DNA from: Steinernema hermaphroditum
Lineage: Eukaryota > Nematoda > Chromadorea > Rhabditida > Steinernematidae
Direction: 5' to 3'
DNA length: 64,000 nucleotides
Assembly (NCBI GenBank): GCA_030435675.1
Contig: CM059622.1
Span: 9,486,001-9,550,000 of the forward strand
The notes below the pieces were generated by a model. That model saw nothing but the letters and a program-made list of their open reading frames with translations. It did no database searches and was not told the DNA's origin. Position 1 is the first letter of the stretch. The number at the start of each line of letters is the position of its first letter. This document shows, in pieces, positions 42,407 through 51,183 of the stretch. The translations under genes and the position numbers were made by a program.

Positions 42407-43001
42407 TTTTTCTGAAGTGAATAACAGAGAATAACAGCGTGAATAGCAGTAATAATGCAGAATGGCACGACAAACATGGATAAAACAACAGGAGCCCCGT
42501 AAGACCAAAAAAAGTGGGAAAAATTCAAGTTTTTTTTCCGCGTCACAGTATTTTCTTGACACCCTGTACTTTTGACTTCCAAAAAATACTTTTGGCCGCT
42601 ATTCCGACTTTTGGCTTTCAAAAAATACTTTTGGCCGTCCAAAAATACTTTTGGCCGCTATTCGCTAATAGAGCCGGGGCATGTTGCGTGCGAAGCGAGC
42701 GTCGACCTGTTGCGCAGTTGCTTTACACTTTTTTCAACATTTTACGTGAACCCAAAGTTCCCACGAGTTAACCTGTCGCGCAGCCCACCCAGGCTAGTCC
42801 ACTCGAAACGATCGGCAGCACCCGGACAATCGGCAATACCGTAATCGCCCGCACGCTACTCAGGGTGGTCGCGGCGGGACTATTCTCCTGCCGGTTACTG
42901 TGTTTTCAGCTGCATATCAGCAGCGTAGTTCTCGCGTTTTTTGTGATTTAGTTTGATTTTAAGATAATCCCCACTCATTTCTTTGATCATTCTCATTTCA
43001 G

Positions 43002-46000
43002 ATGCAGTCAGAGTGTTTCATTTGCAAAAAAACAGTACCCGTCAGCTATGTCGTTAAATAACCACTTGCGCAAAGTGCACCATGTCTTCCAGCGCGCTCT
43101 GGATGACACTTCAACAGCTATTCACTGTCCAGATGAGTCTTGTAGTTACAGAGGGCCTTCTGCCGAAGCACTCAGAAAACACACCGAACGCAAACACTCA
43201 ATGGTAAGCTTATAACTGTCTGCTCGGTGTTTATAAGTCGTTTCAGCGGGCAGACTAGAAGACGACTAGAAGAAGACCGGCGACTACGGAGTGATAATAT
43301 GGTTCTTGTGCATATATATGACGTCTCGCAAGGCGTAAGCCTTTGATACGAGAAATAAACTCGTAAACTCGTAAACTTCAGCGGGCAGAAATGACTACTC
43401 CTGGCTACCTCCGATGTGCCTACTGCGATGTCCATACTTCCACTCATTTATCTTACATCGAGCACGTCCGGACGATACATAATGGCAATCACACAATTGA
43501 CCATAAATGCTTAGACTCTGAAGACGACTTTAAGGTTTGATCTTGTTGATATATTCTCACTTCGCAAGGGTTTCAGGGCTGGCTAATTAGCTTGAAAAAG
43601 AAATTTGGTGTGGATTTCGTCAAGCGACGTGGTGATAAGAACACAACGACGGGTCGAACAGTTCGAATGTTCTGCTCCCGTAGTGGATCGGCTACCGAGA
43701 GTTCAAAGCTGACACAAAGTGGAATAATTCCGAAAATATCGATTAGGTGTAGAAAGGACTGTACGGCTTTCCTACTTGTAAGCTTGAAATTGCGTGCCTT
43801 ATCATACTTTACATAACAGGCTCACGTCACTGAAAGCAGTATCAACGTTCAATACTGCCTTGAGCACTGTCGCGAAGCGACTTATAATTGTTTGTCTTCT
43901 AAACTTTGCATCTGCTGCGAAGATTCAGGTATCAAGTAACCGTCCGTCTGTTTACCAGACAGGACTATCAAGATGACCCAAGCGGATAATCCTGTGAAGA
44001 ACCTCTTGAGAGGGAACTCAGAAGAACCGCAATCAGATGTGAGAAGAGCATCGCATTGAATCTGGATCCCGCCTCCTAATCACACTCTGCGAAGGCTAAA
44101 AACGACCATTCAGTCTACTCAGAAGAACCGAAGACGGTCGGGCCGGAGCCCATTTGATTTGTGTCTATTCCATGTAATCATAATTGTATTATTCGTGTAT
44201 TGTATCGTGTAATTTCGTGAATCTTGTAATAAAGGTTTAATTACCCAAGTTTGAAGTTTCACTGCTAACACACAAGTCCCGCGTGGCAACTCAGCGAGCA
44301 ACGACGACAGCAATCAACGACTTCGTCTTCTTATCCCAACCACCACCCTCTCGTACAAGCACGCTGGACACATCATTGAAGCTGAGGATGGGAAGTGGAT
44401 GCGCCTGAGTACCGAAGAACGCAATTGGATTCTCGCTCTTCTCCGCGACAATCGAAGTGCAGACTACATCATGGAAAAAAATAGGAAGTAGAAAGGAAGT
44501 TCCAGCATACGACGGGCTTCAATACTTCAGCCGTCGTGACATCTACGACATAGACCGGAGGCACAACGCTCGGAAATTCCGGTTGGACAATGACGATCTT
44601 AGCAGCATTCGCAAACGTGAGGCACAAGATGAAGATCTATATGGATTTGTTGAGCCTACAAATGACACCGGTGAAGGTTTTTGCCTCATAATTGGTACTG
44701 AATATCAACGCGATCTGCTGCTTCGTTATGGGAGAGAAGCTATCTGTTTTGATAGCACGCACAACGTGACCAAATATGCTCTGAAGTTAGTTACTGTGTT
44801 GGTCTTTACGGAATCTGGTGTTGCGAGAGCCGCAGGCCTGTGCTACCAGAAATCCGCTGCGGACATGCTGCCGTTCTTTAAATGGATTCACAACAGGTGG
44901 ATTTTAGGATTTATTTTGCAATCTCATAAGCTTATACAAAGTTGCACTTGGGCGTTGGAAGATGTTGATGTTGGCACAACACCGGCTTCAGTTTCCTTCA
45001 TCTGGTCTTTTCTTTCGTCCAGTCCAAGCATTGCCGCTGGAAACCATCAGAATTTCAGCCTTATTGGTATCCCATATGTGAAGTCAGTGGTGGGTGACCA
45101 AGGCCAACTGAACAGTCACGGGTGGCCTCACCTAGCCGCGAAGACGGTCACCTTCGAAAGAGTCGTTTGCTCAGCCAGGAGGAGCGTCAGAGCGGCTGGG
45201 TTCCTCTGCTGCACCAGGATGAAAGCGACTCATTTCTCGCAGCATTTTGCCAGCGTTGGGTTCCTACAGTTTTCACTATGTCATCTCTCCAGCGTTTCCT
45301 CGGTCTTCCTAACGGTCGCGTTGTTGGTGGCTTCCATTCTGAAATCAAAGTGGACCACTTGTGGCGATCCACAGGTCGGTTAGCTATGTTCCACGCAAAC
45401 TTCCACTTCCTCTTCGTAGCTTCCTCATTGACGTCTTTTACCTTTGTTACTTCTCGGATCCACTCATTTGTTTTTCGGTCGAGAAGTCTCACTCCGAGCA
45501 TTCTTCTTTCCATTCTTCTCTGTGCTGCCGCTAGTCTCATCTTCATGGACTTCGTAAGGGCCCATGCTTCTGATCCATAGGTCATTGCTGGTAGAATGCA
45601 CATATCGAAAAGTCTTCTCTTCCGTTTCGTTTCTACGGAACTCGATGTCAACAGCACTTTGGGCTGGCGAAAGACGTTCCATCCCGAACTAATTCGACGG
45701 TTGATCTCTTTTCTGCTGTTTCGGATCATTTGAACCTCTTGTCCTAAATAGACATAGTTTGTAACGCATTCTAAACTCACACCGTTGAGGCGAATGTTGA
45801 GTTCCTCATTTGCCATCACTTTAGTCTTCGCCTCGTTGATCTTTAGCCCGAATTTTTGGGATTCTTCATTTAGCTCGTTGACCATCTTTTGGAGTTCGTC
45901 CTGAGAATTGGCAAAGAGAACGATGTCGTCGGCAAATCGGAGGTTATGTAGCATTTTTCCGTTGACATTGATTCCATACTCTTCCCAGTTCAGCTTTATG

Positions 46001-47428
46001 AAGACACTTTCCAGTGTTGCGGTAAACAGCTTAACATCAGTTTTGGGTCTCTCACAACAGGTGAGGTTTGTATAATATGTCTCCGGGATTTTGGATTTTG
46101 TTCAGGATGGAAGGAATTGTACCTTTGTTCTTAATGTCCGACGACAGCAAGGCGTTCGTCAACGCCTACAACGAAGCTTCCGGAGGAGCGTCCAGTGGAA
46201 CTCAACATATACTCTGTTCATGGCACGTAAAACGGTCATGGAACAGGCGTCTAGATGTTGACGTTAAAGATCCAGAGAAGCGAGAAGTCATGAAGCAGTA
46301 CCTGAACAAGATTCCGCGGTATGTGACTGCTATGTTTCTGCCAATAAGTGCTCTATTTAGCGAAAAGAATCAGACAAAACTCGACGAGCTGATCTCTGAC
46401 ATGCTGACTTTTCTCTGGAACAACGACCTGTAGAACTACGCTACATATTTTGCCACCAACTGTCAGATGAGCGCGTGAAAAAATGGGCCGCTCCCTATCG
46501 CGAAGGCACGGTAGTGAACTGCAACATGGGACTAGGTTTCATCTTCTTCTGAAGGATGATTATTTGAGATTCCGGCAGAACAAGCGCCTCGATGAACTAG
46601 CCGATCTTCTGATCAAGTACAGTACGGATTCTGCCCGCAAGGACAAGCATAACTGTTTGCTCTTACTCATCGTATTTCTAGCTCCGCGGAAGCACAACTG
46701 GCAGGTACCGACTTCAAGTTAGTCATGCTAACCACAAGAGTGCGGAGAAAAAGCTGCATGAAGGAGGACGAGTTGAAAAACAAACTAACGGATCATTCAC
46801 AGTCTTCTCCTCTGCTACATCAATCGGCCGCAATGTTACCTTTTTCGAACTCTGTACTTGCGCAGAGCAGGTATGTAGGGATACCCTCGTGTATTATACG
46901 GTAGACCGTTATAGAATAGATGCCGTCTGTGCCGAGCGTGTCATCACAATATGTCTTGCGACTGCAGCTATGTAAAGGCTGGAGTTCCCTGCATTCACAT
47001 TCATATGACAGCAATCCAGCATCCTTATTTGCTTAACAGCACTGGTGCACAAGAAGATGCTCAACAACCCACTGCTGTACCAGCCCGGACAAGATCTCAA
47101 GAACTCGAAGAAACTGCAGATAGCGAATGTTTGACGCAGAAACATGGAGTTAATTTTGAAGAAAATTTGCTCAAGCAGCTTGCGGTTTGTGTATATAAAT
47201 TGGTTTAGGACGCCAAAGAAGTGCTTTCGACGGATTTTCCAAGAAATTGCGCAGCCCAGGAAATGATAACTTTGGCCTTGGAAGCTTTTCCTAACTGCGC
47301 TAAGCCGCCTGTCCACTTGGTTGCGCGACAAGAAGTAGGTGTTGGTCGGCCACCACGCCCAACCCCACAGCGAAGCATACGTCCACAGAAGCGATCTGTT
47401 CCTTGCCGGTCGAAGAAAGGTGACTAAA
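43002..47428 (+). pseudogene. MULE-type transposase with C2H2 and SWIM zinc fingers, interrupted
   Basis: Exon-like blocks in order: two C2H2 fingers (CPDESCSYRGPSAEALRKHT and LRCAYCDVHTSTHLSYIEHV), a GWLISLKKKFGVDFVKRRGD DNA-binding-like block, LRLLIPTTTLSYKHAGHIIE, then the MULE catalytic domain (AICFDSTHNVTKYALKLVTV with first Asp; FLMSDDSKAFVNAYN with second; HILCSWHVKRSWNRR) and a SWIM-type finger (CDCSYVKAGVPCIHIHM). The last block ends at 47428. Stops, extra sequence near 43930-44330 and an inverted RTE fragment at 45187-46045 break it, so it is probably not active. This enzyme would cut at the inverted ends. Confidence 0.75.
45187..46045 (-). pseudogene. 5'-truncated RTE reverse transcriptase fragment inside MULE-1
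   Basis: On the strand opposite the transposase: KLFTATLESVFIKLNWEEYG, then LRFADDIVLFANSQDELQKM (catalytic Asp-Asp) and RRMERRMLGVRLLDRKTNEW, ending at TGA 45187. It starts mid-domain at about 46045, typical of 5' truncation of non-LTR elements. It is related to but clearly diverged from the RTE at 36466. Confidence 0.85.
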
Positions 47429-47759
47429 TTGTTTACATTGATAATTTGGAAAAATAAATGATTTGCTTTACTAATTTGATGTGCTAAATCTGAGTTCAAA
47501 CCTCGATTTTACCTCAGAATTATGTAGAAAAAAAGCGAGAACTACGCTGCTGATATGCAGCTGAAAACAAAGTAACCGGCACGAGAATAGTCCCGCCGCG
47601 ACCCTGAGTAGCGTGCGGGCGATTACGGTATTGCCGATTGTCCGGGTGCTGCCGATCGTTCCGAGTGGCTAGTCCCCCTTATATGACTGGCTATCATAAA
47701 CAGACCCGCGAAATACGAAAAATAACGCCAGTCGAGACTAGTACGTTTAAATTGCCGAT

Positions 47760-47885
47760 GGGCGATGCGTCTGTGTGGTCAAATGGTAGTGCTCTGAGAC
47801 GCCAGTATACGTGTCACGACTTTAGGGCGCAGAACCACTTAGGGCGCAGAACAGGGTCGTGGGTTCGACCCCGTCCGGTGTCACT
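47760..47885 (+). repeat. tRNA-derived SINE-like sequence
   Basis: An A-box-like TGGTCAAATGGTAGTGC and a B-box-like GGTTCGACCCC are separated by an expanded region holding a tandem TTAGGGCGCAGAAC. The spacing is longer than in a tRNA, and the ends (GCGTCTGTG / CCGGTGTCA) do not pair fully, so this is tRNA-derived rather than a working tRNA. Confidence 0.55.
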
Positions 47886-48043
47886 ACTTTAATTTTTGAA
47901 ATTGTTCAGACTCGGTGCGGGCGAGCGAAGCGAGCCCCGTATTCATTTTTACGCATGGCCTAACATCCAGGATTGGCTTTGGCAAACCCCGGCTTGGCTT
48001 AGGATGAGGCTTAGGCTCATGCTCATTGATTTAAGCTTTAAGA

Positions 48044-48076
48044 AGTTAAGACTACTGGAGTCCTGTAGTCTTAACT
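48044..48076. other. perfect 12-bp hairpin
   Basis: AGTTAAGACTAC (48044-48055) and GTAGTCTTAACT (48065-48076) pair perfectly around a 9-base loop. It lies midway between the two inverted tRNA-like sequences, so it may be the centre of a palindromic repeat unit. Confidence 0.7.
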
Positions 48077-48092
48077 GCTTCGAAAATTAAAG

Positions 48093-48200
48093 AAGTGACA
48101 CCGGATGGGGTCGAACCCGAGACCCTGTTCTGCGCCGTAAGTGGTTCTGCGCCCTAAAGTCGTGAAGCCGCCAGTACGGTCTCGGGTTCGACACCCTTCG
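48093..48200 (-). repeat. inverted copy of the tRNA-derived SINE-like sequence
   Basis: The reverse complement carries GGGTTCGACCCCATCCGGTG and the same GGCGCAGAAC tandem as 47760-47885. A second B-box-like CGGGTTCGACACCC lies on the + strand at about 48181-48194. Together with the other copy it forms an inverted pair about 440 bases across. Confidence 0.5.
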
Positions 48201-48507
48201 AGAAACTATTTTTCGATTTTCTTTCTTTTCACCGCAAATATACATTTTTATATTGCTTGGTGTTCCTAAGCATCGGTCTTTAGTTTTGCATCAAATATAA
48301 CTGAGAAAACCCTCTGTAGGAATCAGTGATGCCGAACGAGCGAATAGCAAAGTTCTCTCATGGCCTACATTGCGTAGTTGTGCTCGGACACAATCCATGT
48401 TATGTGCGGAGCCGCTAAGACAACAGAGCTCGCCCTTCGGGCTCGCTTAAAATCCATAGGCATAGTCCTAAGCCAAGCCGGGGCTTAGGCAAACCTTTTT
48501 GTTGTCG

Positions 48508-48905
48508 TATTTTCTGACTTTGACTTTATTTCGCGAATCAAAGGCATTACGCCTTGCGCGACACCGAAAATAGACAAACAGAGGATGTCTGACAGACGGC
48601 TTCATCCCGGGCGTGGCGTTGATGTCGAACCGGTGGGTGGCGGCGCTCTTCAAGGGGCATCTGGGAGTCGGCAAATCTTCGGATGCCGCAGCGTAACATT
48701 GTTTGCAACACAGCGGACGCTTCTGAGCTTGCATCTGATAGTCCATGGTCCGGGAGTTGCGTCTTCGCTGGTACTCAGAGCGTCGGCGACCTTCAGGGTG
48801 ACATCTCACGCAGCGTGATTCCTGGTGTCGGACATCTTGTTGTCAGCGGTGGTGGGACTACGGCTTCCGGGTGTCCCAATTCCCTCTGGAAGCCGGAAAA
48901 CTCAC
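48508..48905 (-). repeat. second copy of the R2 repeat plus RTE 5'-end-like sequence
   Basis: Shares ACTTTGACTTTATTTCGCGA-type start, GATGTCGAACCGGT and GTCGGACATCTTGTTGTCAG with 39711-40015. It continues into sequence resembling the 5' part of the RTE at 39220-39290 (on the minus strand NWDTRKP against DWNTRKP). This suggests R2 derives from the RTE 5' region. Confidence 0.6.
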
Positions 48906-49191
48906 AACTGCCACAGTATTTTCTGTGTTTTTAAAAATAAAATGTTGAAGATTTTAGCGTTAACTTTCTCCCCAACCCATCAAGAAGAACAGATCACCCT
49001 GATTTTCAGTAAAAATACGGTAGCGACACGATCGCCCGCCACACTGTGATCGAATGCTGGGTCTCAGCACGCTGTGATTGAGCGTTTTTGTGGATTTCGA
49101 AAAATTCGCTTTCAGTCTAGTCGAACTTCGCCGAGTCGAGTCGTGAAGGGCCGAGTGGAGTCGGACTTGGCCGAGTCGAAGTCGACTGGAA

Positions 49192-50499
49192 TATTGCAAC
49201 GGTTCCCGGACATAATGGCCAAAAAAATGGCCAAAAAAATGGCCAATCAAACATGGCCAATTGACAGAATGGCCAATTGACAAAATGGCCAAAAAAAAAT
49301 GGCCAAAGCAGAAAAATGGCCAAAGTCCCCGAAAACTCTTTTAAATTTCTGGGTGGTCCTTCTGGGTGGAAGCCACTACACTCATGAAACAAACGGCCAT
49401 ACAACAGCCTACGATGCCGACGAATCAGGTGTTCACAATGATTCGACATGAGATTCATCCTAAGGCGAGAGGAATGATCGGAACCACGCTTGCGTTAGGA
49501 CGTACAATCCGAAGACGTCGAGCTGCAGCTCTTGACCAAACGAAGCTTCCGAGTGCCAAATCCCTTACGGAAGTGCGAATTCCTATTTTTTCTTTCCAAT
49601 TCCGCTTTTTGATATTTGGATCGGACAAAGGCCTCGATCAGCTAAGCACCTCAAAGGAGATTTTCGCTGTTGTTCCAGCTCTCTTTAAACAGCTGTATAC
49701 CCTCCACTATCGGGTTGGCGAAAGCCGGACAACTGTACTGCCTCCTCCGAAATAAAAAGAAGGAAACGTACATCATCCTTCTTCGTGCCGTCCAACGCTT
49801 AGCTCCTTCGTTTAATCCATCTAGTGTAATGCTTGGTAAGTATCTTCGATGAAAAGTTCGCGAATGCATTGTCGTCATTACAGATTATGAATTTGGTGCC
49901 ATGAGTGCTTTCGAAGAAGTCTTCCCGCAAATTCGTGTCTCGGGCTGTTTCTTCCACCTTGCAAACAGTCAAAGGAAGCGAGTAAAAGACGTACGTAATT
50001 TCATGTGAAGATATGGAGCTACTTCTAAACTTTAGGGACTCAAGCTGGCTATTTGCAAGGATGCAAACCTCGATCTTCAAGTAAGGATGGTCCGAGCTAT
50101 GGCGCTAGTTCCGAAAACGCACGTTATGGACGTTTGGGGAGAGCTGATAGCGCAGCTGGACCCGAGACTGGACTTGATGCGCAAGTGGTTCGAAACCTAT
50201 GTGGGCCGCCTCCCGCTGCGTGGTGCGAACCGCCCTCTCTTCTCCCACGACAAGTGGAATGTCTTTGCTCGTTTGATGTCTGATCAACCGCGTACCAATA
50301 ACTCGGTCGAGGCGTATCACTCTGCCCTGTCGAAATTCTACCATTTAGGTCTACTTGGTCTACTGGGTATTCCTTATCGTATCAGGACCAACTTAAATGA
50401 GTTTTCGGGGATTTTGGCCATTTTGTCAATTGGCCATTTTTTGGCCATTTTGTCAATTGGCCATTTTTTTGGCCATTTTGACCGTCTCCCTATTGCAAC
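49192..50499 (+). mobile_element. Mutator-like element (MULE-2) with 9-bp target duplication
   Basis: TSD TATTGCAAC is at 49192-49200 and 50491-50499. The element 49201-50490 has inverted ends built of ATGGCCAAAAAA and ATGGCCAATTGACA repeats, with a shared inner border (CCCCGAAAACTC). It contains the second half of a transposase. A 9-bp TSD is typical for the superfamily. Confidence 0.88.
49366..50345 (+). pseudogene. MULE-2 transposase, C-terminal part
   Basis: Spliced blocks read ALFKQLYTLHYRVGKAGQLY, NKKKETYIILLRAVQRLAPS, MLDYEFGAMSAFEEVFPQIR (catalytic Asp created across the 49835/49884 splice), VSGCFFHLANSQRKRVKD, then LQVRMVRAMALVPKTHVMDV and PRTNNSVEAYHSALSKFYHL (catalytic Glu). This is the MULE DDE domain with its typical GC.FHL and R.NN..E..H motifs. 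The N-terminal part (HEIHPKARGMIGTTLALGRT) is short and the first catalytic Asp region is missing, so it is an internally deleted copy. It differs from MULE-1. Confidence 0.8.
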
Positions 50500-50636
50500 A
50501 TGTGGTACTCTGTGCTGCTCCCCGGTGGCCATGTGACGCCAATATTTATTGTCATGGAGTAAACCAAATACTATGAAGATATACGATCAATTAGGGGACC
50601 CGTTCCGAGCAGTTTGGAATGCGACGCTTTTGTAGG

Positions 50637-50976
50637 CTATCTGTCCCTCATAATCCACGGCCGCTGTAGAAGTTCTCTTCGTCTCATTTGATTGACAATG
50701 TGTGAGAGAATGTTAACTGTCACAGGGACTCGTGGGAAGGAGCGTTTGACGGTCGCAGTGCAGCACCTGAAGCAGAAACGTCATAGGTCATAGGGTTACT
50801 AGTGATTTTGTTACATAAACAGAAATAAGGGTAACCGCAAACAGCTCTAACCTTAAGCACTGTCGAGCAGTGAAGTAGGGACAGTGCATTCCACAGTCGC
50901 AGGCGCTGACGGACAGCGTAAGAAGCAGGAGCGCCAGAAGAAGGTAAGCTGCTCTGAAGCCGGGTGGCGAGGCCAT
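50637..50976 (-). CDS. cysteine-rich secreted peptide precursor (paralogue 2)
   Basis: Two exons (50852-50976 and 50637-50766) give 84 residues. A signal peptide (MASPPGFRAAYLLLALLLLT LSVSA in two parts) is followed by CDCGMHCPYFTARQCLR, the intron, CCTATVKRSFPRVPV and a tail with basic sites (QMRRRELLQRPWIMRDR). The motif C-x-C-x3-C-x7-C-x2-C-C-x-A-T-V-K-R is the same as in the gene at 30897, which argues that both are real. Six cysteines suggest a disulphide-tied peptide cut out at basic residues. ATG follows TTTCAGAAC, perhaps a trans-splice acceptor. Family unknown to me; neuropeptide-like or defence peptide are both possible. Confidence 0.65.
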
Positions 50977-51183
50977 GTTCTGAAACTGGAAACCAGTGAG
51001 TTCAAACGAACAGGACAAGCGAAAACCAGGAACGGAGCTCGGAAATAGTCCGTGCAGAGGAGGTATTCAAAAAGATGCTGGGAACGCTGTACAGTATTTG
51101 TATGACTCAGCTTCTGGCAGCGATGGAACGCAAACTGCTTATCAGTTTCGCCATGGCCAACTAAACGACGTCACAGCGGATGC

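Larger units (their letters stand above)
41061..42568 (-). mobile_element. maT-family (DD37D) mariner transposon inside the Merlin element
   Basis: TA duplication is at 41061-41062 and 42567-42568. The inverted ends CAGGGTGTCAAGAAAATACT continue GTGACGCGGAAAAA and are identical over 34 bases. The element 41063-42566 is 1504 bp including a 199-bp solo LTR plus its 4-bp duplication. Confidence 0.92.
40391..42683. mobile_element. Merlin-type DNA transposon, 8-bp target duplication, hosting a mariner
   Basis: TSD GGGGCATG is at 40391-40398 and 42676-42683. The element 40399-42675 has inverted ends starting GGCTCTATTAGCGAATAGCG and continuing GCCAAAAGTATTTTTGGA. Subterminal copies of GCCAAAAGTATTTT occur several times. 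It contains a degraded ISXO2/Merlin transposase and, inserted in it, a maT mariner (41063-42566). Without the mariner it is about 770 bases, so it was already an internally deleted copy. Confidence 0.88.
35190..42798 (+). repeat. satellite-like array, interrupted by later insertions
   Basis: Units end in the conserved string CTGTCGCGCAGCCCACCCAG followed by GCTAGT, and start with TGTGAAATTAT...TGTGGGGTG. Ends are visible at about 35688, 36029, 39528 and 42798. A unit also holds CACTTTTTTCAACATTTTAC and ACGATTCGCCTGTGCCGCAG. Remaining pieces are 35190-36465, 39309-39710, 40016-40398 and 42676-42798; everything between them is inserted DNA annotated separately. Units vary from about 340 bases to nearly 1 kb. 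No coding potential. A lone reverse copy lies at 14075. Confidence 0.8.
42794..47673 (+). mobile_element. large Mutator-like element (MULE-1) with 130-bp inverted ends
   Basis: The element 42799-47668 (4870 bp) has inverted ends starting CCACTCG-AACGATCGGCAGC, continuing ACCCGGACAATCGGCAATAC and on to GCAGCGTAGTTCTCGC, about 130 bases and nearly identical. It is flanked by CTAGT (42794-42798, 47669-47673). Five bases is shorter than the 9-11 usual for MULEs, but the enclosed transposase is of MULE type. AATAAA is at 47453 before the right end. Confidence 0.85.

Noticed and set aside
44457..45580. 308- and 152-codon + frames continuing past the MULE catalytic exon
   Set aside because: Beyond about 44895 they read intron and antisense RTE sequence rather than transposase.
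48585..48934. Small + strand proteins in the R2 repeat
   Set aside because: The same repeat at 39.7 kb does not keep these frames.
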